The position numbers were made by a program, and so were the translations under genes. Of a stretch of DNA of 64,000 nucleotides, positions 32,701 through 44,477 are shown piece by piece. Origin of the DNA: Eublepharis macularius (lineage: Eukaryota; Chordata; Lepidosauria; Squamata; Eublepharidae); the NCBI RefSeq assembly GCF_028583425.1, contig NC_072793.1, positions 172,151,681 through 172,215,680 of the forward strand. The letters are read 5' to 3'. The notes under the pieces are model-generated. The model was not told the DNA's origin and made no database searches. It saw only the letters and a program-made list of their open reading frames with translations. Position 1 is the stretch's first letter. Every line of letters starts with the position of its first letter.

Positions 32701-33964
32701 ATGTGGAAAGATGTTCATACGGAGGGACAGCCTTAATAAGCATCAAAGAATTCACACAGGGGAGAAACCATATACATGCTTAGAATGTGGAAAAAGCTTC
32801 AGTCTGAGAGGAATACTTATTGTCCATAAAAAAATTCACACAGGGGAAAAAAAATACAAATGCTTGGAATGTGGAAAAAGCTTCACTCAGAGTGGAAACT
32901 TAACCACCCATCAAAGAATTCACACAGGGGAAAAGAAATTCAAATGTTTGGACTGTGGAAAAAGCTTCAGTCATAGTACAAGCCTTACTTCTCATCAAAG
33001 AATTCACACAGGGGAGAAGAAATACAAATGTCTGGTATGTGGAAAATGCTTCAGTTGGAGGGACAGCCTTACTTCCCATCAAAGAATTCACACAGGGGAG
33101 AAACCGTATAAATGCTTGGAATGTGGGAAAAGCTTCAATCGAAGGCATCACCTTACTTACCATCAAAGAATCCACACAGGGGAGAAGAAATTTAAATGCC
33201 TGGAGTGTGGAAAAAGCTTCAGTCATGGTGGAAGCCTTAAAACACATCAAAGAATTCACACAGGGGAAAAGCCATATAAATGCTTGGAGTGTGGAAAAAG
33301 CTTCAGTGAGAGTGGAAAACTTGGTGGCCATCGAAAAATTCACACAGGGGAGAAAAAACATAAATGTCTGGAGTGTGGAAAAACCTTTCAACGGAAAGGT
33401 AGTCTAATGATCCATCAAAGAATTCACACAGGGGAGAAACCTTATAAATGCCTGGAGTGTGGAAAAAGCTTTACCCAGAGTGCACACCTTACTTGCCATG
33501 AGAGAATGCACAGAGGGGAGAAACCGTATCAATGTCTGGAGTGTGGAAAGAGGTTCCTTCATGGTGGACACCTTACTACCCATCAAAGAATTCACACAGG
33601 GGAGAAACTATATAAATGCCTGGAGTGTGGGAAAAGCTTTAGTCAGTGTAGAAACCTTACTTTCCATAAAAGAATTCACACAGGGGAGAAGGAATACAAA
33701 TGTCTGGAATGTGGAAAAAACTTCCGTTGGAGTGACAACCTTATTTCCCATCAAAGAACACACACAGGGGAAAAACCATATACATGCCTGGAATGTGGAA
33801 AATCCTTTCCGCGGAAAGATAGTTTAACTTCCCATCAAAGAACGCACACAGGGGAGAAACCATATAAATGCCCGGAGTGTGAGAAAAGCTTTAGTCAGAG
33901 AAGAAGTCTTACTTTCCATAAGAGAATTCACACAGGGGAGAAGCCATATAGATGTTTGGATTGA
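29795..33964 (+). CDS. KRAB zinc-finger transcription factor, 19 C2H2 fingers
   Basis: It is a nuclear DNA-binding protein, presumably a repressor. Four exons splice in frame. Exon 29795-29880 holds in-frame ATGs at 29818 and 29866; the latter (CCGCCATGC, MQPAQ) has the better context. KRAB-A is 30261-30387, the classic 127 bp ([23 protein letters not shown]). KRAB-B is 30909-31001 ([12 protein letters not shown]). The finger exon runs from 31965 (or 31968) to a TGA at 33962. It has a charged linker, one degenerate finger, then 19 intact C-x2-C-x12-H-x3-H fingers. Contact residues (-1,2,3,6) begin LGSS, RGSI, LGSI, RDSS, RDSK, LGIV, QGNT. About eight linkers read TGEKK in place of TGEKP. The KRAB-A box has GEW where TRIM28-binding KRABs usually have EEW, so strong repression is not assured. 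A poly(A) signal lies at 34473. No orthologue can be named. Confidence 0.85.
31002..31964 (+). other. Last intron of the KRAB-ZNF gene
   Basis: It starts with GTAGCT after KRAB-B and ends in a pyrimidine-rich ACATTTTCTTTCAGCAG. A C run lies at 31337-31349. No further exon or recognisable repeat is seen. Confidence 0.6.
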
Positions 33965-34371
<407 letters not shown>

Positions 34372-34472
34372 GGAGAGTATTGCATCAGAGCCAATCGGAT
34401 TAGGGGATCCTAAAGAAATACAGTGGAATACATTTAATACATAATACAGTAAAATGTGTAAGATTTTCTGAG

Positions 34473-34478
34473 ATTAAA
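34473..34478 (+). terminator. ATTAAA polyadenylation signal
   Basis: ATTAAA lies about 510 bp downstream of the finger-exon stop, followed by T/GT-rich DNA (TTTTTGTGTGTTT) as expected for a cleavage region. No nearer AATAAA is seen. Confidence 0.5.
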
Positions 34479-34882
34479 ACTACAGCCTTTTTGTGTGTTT
34501 AAATTCCTTTTTTAATCAAAATATTGATTTTTAGATATTCTGTAGTGTCGGATCCTTTTTGATCTCAGCAGGCAGGCCATCCCCGCAGGTGGAACCACAA
34601 GAGAAAATGCTTCTGCTTGGGCAGAACCAGCACCTGGAATTGAGCCTGAAAAGTAATCCATAGCCCTTGGAGCAATTCCAGAATGTGTTTCATGTGCATA
34701 TTGAATCTCAGTCCTCATATTAATTAACTTGCAGCTCTCTGTACCAGCTAGAGGTTCTGGTCTTCAAGGGCAGACTTATCTAGAGTGTGATAAGGTAGTC
34801 TAGCCACGGGGTTCCTTTGGGTCAGATCCACTTGGCCAAGTCAGAAGGATCAATCTTAGGAGACATTCTCAGTGGATAAAGT

Positions 34883-35107
34883 TAGGATAACAATAATAAT
34901 AACTGCACCTATATACCACTCTTCTGACAAAATAGTGCCTCACCCAGAGTGGTGAACAAGTTAGTGTTATTATCTTCACAATACAGCTGGGGCTGAGAGG
35001 AGTGGCTTATCCAAGGCCACCTACTGAGCTCATGGCAGTAGTGGGATTCGAACCAGTAAAGTGCTGATTTGCAGCTGAACTACTTAACCACTGTGCTACA
35101 GCAGCTC
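34883..35107 (-). mobile_element. tRNA-derived SINE, antisense
   Basis: It is the same subtype as 8576-8807: (ATT)n-derived AATAATAATAA at the left, AATACAGCTGGGGCTGAGAGGAGTGG in the middle, GGGATTCGAACC (box B complement) and a right end TTAACCACTGTGCTACAGCAGC. Confidence 0.85.
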
Positions 35108-35109
35108 TG

Positions 35110-36344
35110 GTAAACAGAATCTGGTGGTGTCCAAGGTTGCACTTCAAATATGCTCAAAGGCTAGTTTGTTCCTGGCTTCCACTTGCAATGTTGGTTTCTC
35201 TCTTTCTCTTCCCTCCACTGGCAGACCTTCCCAGGTTTATTGGGCAGCCTGTCGTCCTCAGGCCACGCGTGTCTCTTCGGCTTCAGTCTCTAGCCTGGTG
35301 CCTGCTTCAAAACAAAGATGACCAGGGGAGAGAGCGGGAGAGGTGCCGTTCCGCTTTGCCGCTTCAAGGCTCCAACCATTGCTGCGTGTCCCACTTCTCT
35401 CTCTCTCTTTGGTGCTTGCAGGGACTTGCGCCTCTCTCGCACGCTCTGGGGATGAGGGGATCTTCTACTGCCCCCTCTCCTCACTTCTCCATGGTAGAGC
35501 TTAACAGGAATAGAGCTTAACACGGGTACAGGGACCGGACCATCAGATCTCAAAATATAAAGAGCAAAAAGCACACACAGGATCTTTAACCACAATCAGT
35601 GAGCAAGGGCAGAAAGAGAATTGGTATAAACCCCAATTCCTCTGTTTCTTGAGATACCCTGAAGATGATAAGCATAGGCTCTTAGTTCTTGGAAATAGGG
35701 CCTTTAGAAATAATCCATTTTTTCCAGTAAGTTGGGGCTGTTTCCGTTTGTTCTCAGCTCCGTAGGCTCAACATGGCTGAAGGGAAGTGTGCTACTTATG
35801 CTAGCAGAAAATGGAGACTCTGACTCTGACCTTGTACAGAGAATTTATAATCACCCTTTGTCCTGCATATGTGGCTTATCCTTTCTTGTTCTAAAGGGAA
35901 GATCTGTTTTTTCCCTTCAGCCTCTTTGCAGTTCTGCAGTCAAAGAGACTTTCTGGCTCCCCATTTTCTTTCTCCCAGCCAGGGTCACCTGCTTATTTAT
36001 GGCACTGAATGACCCTGTCTTCGGGAAGTGGGTTGTCTCATATTCATTGTTTTGATCATATGTAAGCATGCTAATCTATGTGTTCTTATGTAGCTTCATA
36101 ACCTCTGTAAGGTTCAACAGCTTTTCAGGAAAAGCACAGAACTGCCTCTCATCCTGACCAGTTCATTAGCATAGCTGAAGAAAAAAAAGATTTGTTGCTC
36201 TTTTATTGCAAGCCACCACTGCTTTTAACCTTTTAATTTTGCTCTGAGGATTTAATGTTATTCTGGTGTGTGCCTCGTCGAGCAGGGTAGGTGAGGGTGG
36301 AATCACCACAAGATGCAAGGCAAACCAATGGCGGAACAAACATG
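35110..36344. other. Unassigned sequence
   Basis: No domain-bearing exon is seen. Part of it (about 35895-35960) resembles 22700-22760 near the KRAB relic, so it may belong to the duplicated zinc-finger flank. Confidence 0.35.
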
Positions 36345-36571
36345 AATAATAGTGACATTCGATTTATATACCACTTAACAACTTAACATCCACTCAGCGG
36401 TTTAATAAAGTATATTTTTATTATCCCCACAACAATCTCCCTGTGAGGCGGGCGGGACTGAGAGAGCTCCGAGAAACTGACTGACTTGAGGTCACCCAAC
36501 TGGCTTCAAGTGGAGGAGTGGAGAATCAAACTTGGCTCTCCAGATTAGAGTCTCGCTGCCCTTAACCACTG
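36345..36571 (-). mobile_element. tRNA-derived SINE, antisense
   Basis: It is complementary to the subtype at 7797-8042: AATCAAACTTGGCTCTCCAGATTAGAGTC at the promoter end, GAGGTCACCCAACTGGCTTCAAG in the body, and an AT-rich tail at the left. Confidence 0.8.
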
Positions 36572-36689
36572 AAGGCAGTGGAGGGTAGCAAAAGGGTGGT
36601 TTCCCCCCCGCATCACAATTTATATACTGTGGAATGTGCCTTGAGTCTCAGAGAAAAAGGCAGACTATAAATGACATAAATAAATTAAA

Positions 36690-36970
36690 TACATGATTGG
36701 TATTAATCTGTTTGAATGGTTAAAAATGTGGAATGGTGAATGCCTTATTTCCCGTTACTGCAAAGCAAACCACATTTGCCAGATTCAAGTGGCCATTAGC
36801 TGTGATAGAACCTCCATGTTCAGGGACAGTATACTGTTGAATGCCAATTTTGGGGGGGGGGAACTATTTGGGGCAGCTGTTGACTTGATCCACTGACAGG
36901 CTAGAGTGGGAAATAGGCCATCGAACGAGAGAAACCTCTGGTGTGATCCAGCAAGCCTCTTGTTTTATTC
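36690..36970 (+). mobile_element. CR1 3' UTR end
   Basis: The order AGTGGCCATTAGCTGTGATAG, AACCTCCATGTTCAGGGACAGTATAC, TGAATGCCAATTTTGGGGG, GACAGGCTAG and CTGGTGTGATCCAGCA is that of CR1 3' UTRs. It is strongly 5'-truncated. Confidence 0.65.
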
Positions 36971-37225
36971 CCTGTCGTCATTTTACAGAGGGGTTCAGAA
37001 ATATTGTTCCGTGATACCACGGATTCTTCTGCATCTCTAAGTATGCTACTGACTTAGTAACATGTGACAGAAGAAAGGAAATTTTGGGAATTTTTTTTGT
37101 GTTTTAATTTTGAGGAAAAGGTATTCTGAATGTGCCCAGAAATTTTTTTTCCAAAACTCAGCCTGTGCTGAAAACGGACTCTTATGACAATTCCTAATGA
37201 GACGGTTGCACAAGACAGATTCTAC

Positions 37226-37345
37226 AGCAGTAGCCATATTAGTCTATTGTAGCAAAATCAAAAAAGAATTTTGTGCCACCTTAAAAAAATAGCATGTATT
37301 GTAGTTCCTGCTTTCATGGTTAGACTATTGCATCAGATGCATGAA
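37226..37345 (-). repeat. Repeat 'R' copy
   Basis: It carries CAGCAGTAGCCATATTAGTC, AAGAATTTTGTGCCACCTT and CATCAGATGCATGAAGAGA, all R-family text, in diverged form. Confidence 0.5.
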
Positions 37346-37384
37346 GAGAATTCTCAGCCTGCAGATATGCCTGCGTGCAAAGTA

Positions 37385-37500
37385 CTGGCAAGTCACAACG
37401 GACTTAATGGCAACTTGCTGGGGCATTCAAGGCAAGTGAGAAGCAGAGGTGGTTTGACATTGCCTTTCTCTGCAGAGTCTTCCTCGGTGGGCAGATATAG
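37385..37500 (-). mobile_element. 5S-type SINE body fragment, antisense
   Basis: AAGTCACAACGGACTTAATGGC followed by AGGTGGTTTGACATTGCCTTTCTCTGCAGAG matches the body of the SINE at 6883-7086 in the same orientation. The 5S-like promoter part is not preserved. Confidence 0.5.
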
Positions 37501-37980
37501 CTACACACATGGGAAAATGCAAGCTATGGGACTATGATACCTCGTAATAAATCTTATGTTATTCTTTGAAAAGCTCATGTACAAGGGAAACAGAAAACCA
37601 GGGGCAAGTGCCATTAAATAAAATGGGACTTCTAAGATGATCTGCTTAGGATTTCTCTCAAAAGGTCTCATCAATTCTTTACCCTGTGTGATCTAAAGAT
37701 CTATACTTTTTCTTATATTTCTCACACACACACAAGATCCCCAAGCCATCACTGCAAATCTCCCATCAGAGAACCAGAATTTATCCCCCCCCCATCCTTC
37801 CTTTGCCAGGTGCCCCCGCTGGGAAGCCAACTGAACACTGCTGCAGAGGTGCTCCAATTTCACTTCCCCACACACAACTTGGCATTTGGGAAAATAAAAG
37901 ACAGAAACTGGTCCCAATCCAGGAGATCATGGCTACCACACAGTAAGGCAAAACCTTCCCCTAAATCCATGTTGGCGTTT

Positions 37981-38160
37981 AAGTAGCCAACTCCAGGTTA
38001 GGAAATACTGGAGATTTTGTGGGTGGAGCCTGGGGAGGGAGGGACCTCGGGGGTATAACACCATCAAGTGCAACTTCCAAAGCAGCCATTTTCTCCAGGG
38101 GAATTGATCTCTGTGTTCTGGAGATCCACTGTAATTCTGGGAGATCTCAAAGTACCTTTG
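37981..38160. mobile_element. hAT-type MITE of the 'GCCAACTCCAGG' family, partial
   Basis: GTAGCCAACTCCAGGTTAGG, GGTGGAGCCTGGGGAGGG, GCAGCCATTTTCTCCAGGGG and TCTGGAGATCCACTGTAATT are in the order of this common squamate MITE. The right terminus is worn. Confidence 0.6.
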
Positions 38161-38920
38161 TCCCACAAGGGGCCAATGTATGAGGGTCAAGAGCACAAGC
38201 CCTCAACATTGAGGAGCAAAGCCTAATTTCTCTGGGTAACAGAACCACCGTCAGTCTCTCTGACTAGCCCTCTGCTGTGAGACTGAGAGATGAGCCTCCA
38301 ACCCTGCTGGGTGTTAAACCTGATGCCAGCCCTGCAAGGTAGACCACAACAGCACAGAAATATGATTCGCAAAGTTTATTAAAAGAAATGCAAAGGAATG
38401 CCATGATAGAAGTACGCAAACGAGAATAAAACAATAAAAAATTAAAACTATCCTAACACTACTATGCAGGCTTTCAGTCTGCTAAACAAGATGTCTTGTC
38501 AAGCCAGAGCACAATAGTTCAGGCAGGGCTTCAATGTCCAAAATACAAAGAGCAGGAGTTCTGAGCCCACCCCAGCAACCATCCCCAATGGAGGTGTTGT
38601 CAAGAGTGAAGATGAGGATGAAACTAAACTGAAGACTCAAGGCCTCACGTCCCATAGTGCAACCTGACCGGCTTGACCAATCAGTGAGTTGCTTGGCACA
38701 CATTTGCAGTCAGAGCCCCTCCCTCCCAGAGTTCTTTGTGTTAATGAGATGGGAGGTGGGTGCGAAACTCTCTTCCGAGTTCTGTCCCCAACGCTCTCTC
38801 ATATGTGCCTGTATCGGGTTCCATCTCATCTATCTGGCAACTTGCTGTGTCATTCTGACTGTCCTTTCCCAGAGAGGGACTGGTATGTATTAGGTTGACT
38901 TTGGGCTCAGCAAGGCCCCT
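38161..38920. other. Unassigned sequence
   Basis: It includes an A-rich stretch (about 38370-38450) and short domainless frames. No repeat or exon is recognised. Confidence 0.35.
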
Positions 38921-38922
38921 CA

Positions 38923-40346
38923 TGTCTGTTGGTTCATTGAGTATTGTGTACTGACTGAGCTTCTATCTGAGCTTAAGCTGCTAAAGCCCTCAGTCCTATT
39001 GGTTGTTTTTCTGCTGGCTGCACATGCATTGGTTACTATCCGTAGGTGTAAGCAGTCAGCCCGGCCTCCACCATTCTTACAGCAGTTTTCATATGGCTGC
39101 TTATGATATTAAGAATATACGGGCCTCTGGCGTTTAAAATGGCTACTGTATTGCCACGAGAGAGCCTCTAATTGTTGCTACATCCCACCCGGGAGGAATG
39201 CCGCATTGGAATGCAGAGGGCTCAAGGTATGACTGGATTTACTAATCATCCCAGCCCCAGAAAAGTCTAGTGCAACTAAGGTCTCGCAGTCATCCCCACT
39301 TGGCACATTCCTTTCCCTCCTTCCATGATGAGATCTCCTGTCCGTGATTGAGGAGCTAATCAAATGACATTCATAAGTATAAACAGTCATTCCTGGAACA
39401 TTGTACACCCTGCCTAAATTCATTAACTTAGATCCGGTAGACTTCTCTGGCAAACTACTCTCTTTGTGCAGCACTAGCACTAATTTTGCATTTGCATTCA
39501 CACACCCCAGCAGCTACCACTTAACGCAATCAAGTCTTTTGTCAAACCCAGGAACTGACTATTGGAGTTTTTGTTCTAACTGCTAGGTGGGTTCCTTCCA
39601 CCTCGGGGCACATTTTACCTATAAAGGCAGAGCCTTTATAATCGTGCACGCTTATTGGATCCAAAAGTGTTGTTCCCTTGAAGGCCTCTTGCCTTGCCAA
39701 AGACGCTGGACGTTTGAAGCCGCTTTTCTCTCTCTCTCTTCATCGCAGACTGGACTACTCTCCAGGACAGGTAGATATACTTGCTCCCCTTTCTCTATTC
39801 CCACTTTCTAGCTATATTTCTTAGGACTCGTGTGTGTGTGTGTGTGTGTAATTATTTCCCCCATTAAGTGGTGTGTATATGTGCATGAAGTTTTGTTCTT
39901 TAATAAAAGTTATTGTTTGATATTAAGCACCAGACTAACTTGTTCTATTGGGGAGAGGATTCGGTTAAGCTGGTGATTGATCTACGCGGACCTCTTGCAT
40001 AGCTGCAAGGACCTCTTGCATAGCTATCCTCCTTGCTTGCTAATTCCCCCGTAAATCTTACCTATTGCAAGGAGACCAATTCCAGTTACATAGGCAGCAG
40101 CCAATCGGTCCAAAGTAATAAAGACCAATCACTGGCCTGCCAATCTAATACTTTGTAGTTAATAATTAAAGCAAATGATGGTATTCTAGGGTGCATGTTA
40201 CTATTGGTTATTATCGGAGCAGAGTTTGAGTGTATATATTGGCTCACATTGGTCTTGTGTTGTCTGTCTGTTCTGGCTTTCAAGAAAGATGTTGCTCTGA
40301 GATGAAATCATTGCTGGCTGAAATCACTACTGAGCACAAGCCTCGA
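38923..40346 (+). mobile_element. Possible solo LTR fossil(s), perhaps nested
   Basis: The segment 39170-40070 has an LTR-like layout: a TATA-like CCTATAAAGG near 39620, a TG microsatellite near 39833-39850, and an AATAAA at about 39902 followed by GT-rich text. Outer flanks (38923-39165 and 40075-40346) contain CCAAT-type motifs and a TATA-like GTATATATTGG, so a second LTR may surround the first. I found no clear target duplication and no internal genes. Family and age are undetermined; if real, these are broken fossils. Confidence 0.3.
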
Positions 40347-40585
40347 TACGTAACATCTTTAATTCTAAGGCTATTTGCAGAATAGCCTAAACCAATGTTT
40401 GAAAAGGCCAAAAGACAAACTAGGCGAAGTCAGGCCACACCTGCACTAAAGATACCCACAGGAAAACCACCTTGGCGTGTCCTGTGCTAGAGAAGGCCTC
40501 TCTGGAGTTCCCTTTGGAGGAGATTGGCAAGAGTCCCTGTGCCCAGCCACTCCCTGCTTGCTGGACTGGAGAGTTCTAAAGGAAT

Positions 40586-40817
40586 AATGATACTAGTAAT
40601 AATAGTGTGCTTGTAAACCACCCTTCTGGACAGATTAGTGCCCACTCAGAGCAGTGAACAAGGCCAGTGTTGTTATTATCCCCACAATACAGCTAGGGAA
40701 CTGGGGCTGAGAGGTTTACCCATGTCTCTCTGTAGAACTCAGGGCACTCGTGGGACTCAAACCAACAGAGTGCTGAATCTCAGCAGCCCAACCGCTTAAC
40801 TACTAAGCTACATCAAG
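40586..40817 (-). mobile_element. tRNA-derived SINE, antisense
   Basis: It is the same subtype as 8576-8807 and 34883-35107: ACCACCCTTCTGGACAGATTAGTGCC, AATACAGCTAGGG, GTGGGACTCAAACC (box B complement) and CCGCTTAACTACTAAGCTAC at the promoter end. Confidence 0.8.
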
Positions 40818-41039
40818 AAGCTCCTGGAATGACTAGAAGTTATAAAGTGGATTTTTAAAGAATCTTTGTGAATGACTATATCTTAAAGCAAAATATGAAC
40901 AGCCAAGGAACAGCCTGATACGCTTGCTTGTGGCAGAAAAGGTTGTAATCTTCCTCTCTGGGTCAAGGGGATCCATGCAACAGTAACCTTCAGGTTAGAC
41001 TACTATAGTGGATTCTATGTGGGTCTGCCCTTGAAGTCA

Positions 41040-41225
41040 ACTCTGAAACTCCAGTTAGTACAGAACGCTGCAGCCTAATTACTCTCAGGATCTAGGAGGT
41101 ATTACTCTTCTTCTGCAAACACTTCATGAGTCCCTGGGTTCAAGTCAACATTCTGGTTATCATCTACAAAGCCCTTAATGTCTATGTCCCTATATACCGG
41201 CCAAAGTGCCTTTCCTGCACTCCCT
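41040..41225 (+). mobile_element. LINE polymerase C-terminal fragment
   Basis: The text around CCAGTTAGTACAGAACGCTGC, CACTTCATGAGTCCCTGGG and TTCTGGTTATCATCTACAAAGCCCTTAATG corresponds to the 'LQNAAARL...HWLPV...ITYKALN' block of CR1/L2-like LINEs. It is strongly degraded. Confidence 0.5.
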
Positions 41226-42145
41226 GCCGTGACAGTTTCAACCGCAACACAGAGAAGGCAAAAATCAAGTGCAAAACAACAACTCACCCAACAACAGCAC
41301 TTGCTACTATAAATAACAGACTAAGATACTATAATTAACAAAAGTTACTTTTTCTTTAGAGGGCTCAGTGGCAAAATGTGCTATACACAATTATTTACAA
41401 AGTACAAACGTACCCATAATTCAGAGTCCCAAATACAAACATGAATATCACAACGTCTCTTTGAGGTAGTCTCATAGAGCTATCAAAGTCCTTCTATTAG
41501 CGCATATTCTTGCTTGAAGAGCTCAAGACTCCCTCTAAATGATATGCAGTAGGTTCAAAATGCAAATCAAATGAAGCAAGGGAACCCCAAAGGCACCAAA
41601 GGGGTTCCCAAGTGGACAACTCCGGGTAAGTGTGACGTTGTAGCTGAAAGTGAACTGACTGTTAATGTTTTATTCTTTGGTCTCCAAATCCAGATGGAAG
41701 TCAAGATGGAAAAAGAGAGGGGAAAACCCAGCAGGGGGTTCCCCAGGCCCTACAAGCTGCCGGCTCGTTCTTTGAGCTTGTTTAATGAAATATCCACTTC
41801 ATCGGGGGCCACTTCTGTACCACCAAAACAGTCACACCATTCCATAATGCATTAAAAAATGTTCGTGTGCGTTCATTCAATGCACTGGGAAGACGGTCTC
41901 AAGAAAGCAAAGCTTTCTGAATGTGCTACCCAGAGAAGACGGAGGTCCTACATCTAGACCACAGGCTATCAGGCTTGGGGATCTGGCTCCCAGCCCTGGG
42001 GGGGGCACTTCTTGAGCCACCTAGGTCAGTGATGGACTTCTACTCAATTCCTTGGTCTAATCTCCTTTTTAAAATGTCACAGTGAAGTCTCATAGCCTGC
42101 TAATCCATCGCTGCATATTCCCTTTAGGAGGTGATTTCAGGTGGG
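41226..42145. other. Unassigned sequence
   Basis: I see no exon or named repeat. A 94-codon open frame at 41571-41855 has no recognisable domain. Confidence 0.35.
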
Positions 42146-42285
42146 AAGCCACATTGCTCTGTAGTAGAAGAGCAAGATTTGGATCCAGTAGCTAGATTTC
42201 TACTCAGAACTCCCTAAAGCTCATCCCCTGGGAATCTAATTGGTCTTTAAGGTGCTACAAGTACTGAATGTTGCTCTTTAGGAGG
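42146..42285 (+). repeat. Repeat 'R' copy, diverged
   Basis: It contains GAGCAAGATTTGGATCCAGTAG and TTGGTCTTTAAGGTGCTACAAG, matching the R family at low identity. Confidence 0.45.
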
Positions 42286-42862
42286 CGTCTAGAGACCCAG
42301 AGAGCCCTGGCTACTGTTCCTAGGTGTTGAAACAGCCACCTGAGACCCCTAGTAGCCTTGCAGTGGACCGGCCCTTAGTTTGAGACACTTCGACCTCTGG
42401 GATCATTTCTGAGGGGATAGGCACACAGTCAGTCAGCAACTCCTGACACCAGAAGGGAAAATATCCAGAGCGTTATTAAATAACTAGCTTGATGCCTGTG
42501 CTTTGCTACAGTATTTAACTACTTTAAATCTAGTTATAATACTTAATGGGTATGTACCCTTTTTTGGTTTGTGGAGGGGTTTGAGTTGATTTTGTGGTAT
42601 AATAGCATAGTAACCGAGCTTCACAAAAGTTTTTGAATAAAGTGATGCCTAAAACTGATGAAGTGAATTTCAAAATGTAACATTTATTGAATATATTTTT
42701 AAAAGGTAAATATTATGGAGCAAGAAATAGAGTGAAAAATACGTATTACGGGGGCGGGGCGTCGTGAGCGTGCATGCCAGACGCGTGAAGTTCAGGCTCC
42801 TGACTCAAACTCCCTCCCGACTGATTTAATCAGCTTTTAACCTGAGCTCTTCATAACAAATC

Positions 42863-43849
42863 ATGGGCAAAACAGGAGGTAATAAAAATAAGACTTCAGA
42901 ATTGACCGTACAAACGGTTAAAACCTTTTTCTCACCATCTGAATCAAAGAACGGGGCTGAGATGGAGCTGCATGCTGCAACCAAGATGGCTGCTGCCCCT
43001 GCCAGTCAGAAGGCAGATTACAAAGAAATCCAGGTACTGGAAGCTCATATTAATCTTAAACTAGATCAACTTGAGGAGAAATTTGCTAATCGGATGGAAA
43101 AGTTGCTTAAGCCTATGAATGAGCAGCTAACCCTCATTAATGAAACTCTTCAGCAAGTTACTAAAACAGCTGACTCAGCGTTAGACCTCAGCCTGTCTTT
43201 GCAAAAAGACGCGCGCATAATGCAAGCAAATGAATACTGGCTGAAAAATAAAATCATGGATCTAGAGAATAAAATAAAATACAATAATTTGAAATTCCGC
43301 GGATTTACAGAGTCAGACGAAGGCACAGCAGATTTAACTGCGTTCTTATCAGGCTGGCTTGCTCATGAGCTGCAGTTGGAGAAGGGGGTGGCACCAACCA
43401 TATTGTCTGCTTACAGGCTGGGTTCCCCTCGAAATCTGAGAGCAAATGCTAACAGAGACATTGTTGTCCGCTTTTTGGATTCCCGTACCAAAGAAAAAAT
43501 CATTCAAGAAGCAAGGAAAAGAGGCACGTTTTCTTTTCAAGGGAAAAAAATACAAGTCTTCCAGGACCTGTCGAATGAAACGCTGCTGCATAGGAAAGAG
43601 CTTAAGCCTGTCACCTCAACGCTAACTAAAGCAAATATCAGATACAAGTGGGTGTCATCGACTAAGCTACAGGTTGCACATCAAGGCAGAGTTCTTCATG
43701 CAGTGGATATAGTCTCTGGCCTGAAACTTCTCACCGATTTGAACTTGCCAACCCAAGACTTGATCGTCAACCCAGCAGAAAACATCTCGGCTCAAAACCT
43801 TCCCACTCAAGAGAGATGGATCACAATCCCCACGAAATCATCTTCTTGA
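42863..43849 (+). CDS. L1 ORF1 protein (RNA-binding chaperone)
   Basis: This 328-codon intact frame encodes the L1 nucleic-acid chaperone that coats L1 RNA. Residues about 50-110 form a coiled coil (IQVLEAHINLKLDQLEEKF...), as for trimerisation. An RRM-like part follows (NKIKYNNLKFRGFTES, later RDIVVRFLDSRTKEKI) and then the C-terminal domain (GKKIQVFQDLSNETLLHRK). The start codon follows a 113-bp 5' UTR. Length matches ordinary L1 ORF1 proteins (300-380 residues). Confidence 0.9.
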   Translation: MGKTGGNKNKTSELTVQTVKTFFSPSESKNGAEMELHAATKMAAAPASQKADYKEIQVLEAHINLKLDQLEEKFANRMEKLLKPMNEQLTLINETLQQVTKTADSALDLSLSLQKDARIMQANEYWLKNKIMDLENKIKYNNLKFRGFTESDEGTADLTAFLSGWLAHELQLEKGVAPTILSAYRLGSPRNLRANANRDIVVRFLDSRTKEKIIQEARKRGTFSFQGKKIQVFQDLSNETLLHRKELKPVTSTLTKANIRYKWVSSTKLQVAHQGRVLHAVDIVSGLKLLTDLNLPTQDLIVNPAENISAQNLPTQERWITIPTKSSS

Positions 43850-44477
43850 GCTAGAGATTGTTCACCAATGTCTCCTGTTTGACTCGGCTTTTGATGCGAA
43901 GAGCTTGCAAGGAATAAGGGGGGTGGGGGAGGGGGGGAAGGAAAAGAGGGGGGAAATTTTGGCTTGTTTCTTTTTTGTCTGAGAACTGACTGTTCTCTTC
44001 TGTCGCTACCCTTATCTTTTTTCTTTCTTTCTCTCGCTGCCCTTCACCCTTTCATCTCCAGCTATTTCATCTTTTTCTTGCCAATCTGTGGTCGGGGGAG
44101 GGGAGTGGGAGTTACCTGTTTTTCATTCTAGTTCCCAAATTTCTTAGGGACCTCCAGATATAGGGAGGTAAAGATTTCTTTCCTCCCTATTAGTAGTACA
44201 GGAAATTTCTTTCTGTGCTTCTGGAGGGGTTAGCTCTTTGGTTTCAAGGAGCTATAGTTTAGGTTAGTTATGTCTAAGTTGTTACTGGTTGGGGGGTGTT
44301 TTGGGTTAGTTGGTACTGTTAATGTTTTCCCCTGGAAGGTCTGGTCATTCTTAGCTTCCTATGGTAAGCCGTGCAAGGTAAAGGAAGAAGCAATTCTTCA
44401 TTCTAGAGCTGTATTTCTTTTGTCTGAGTTTATTACTTGTACTCTGCATCAGCTTAGCCTCTTCACAATGTTAGGTC
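43850..44477 (+). other. L1 inter-ORF region
   Basis: This is a 628-bp spacer between ORF1 and ORF2, long for an L1. It is rich in polypurine GGGGGAGGGGGGGAAGG and pyrimidine tracts. No conserved frame crosses it, although a 74-codon frame ends just past the ORF2 start. Confidence 0.7.
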
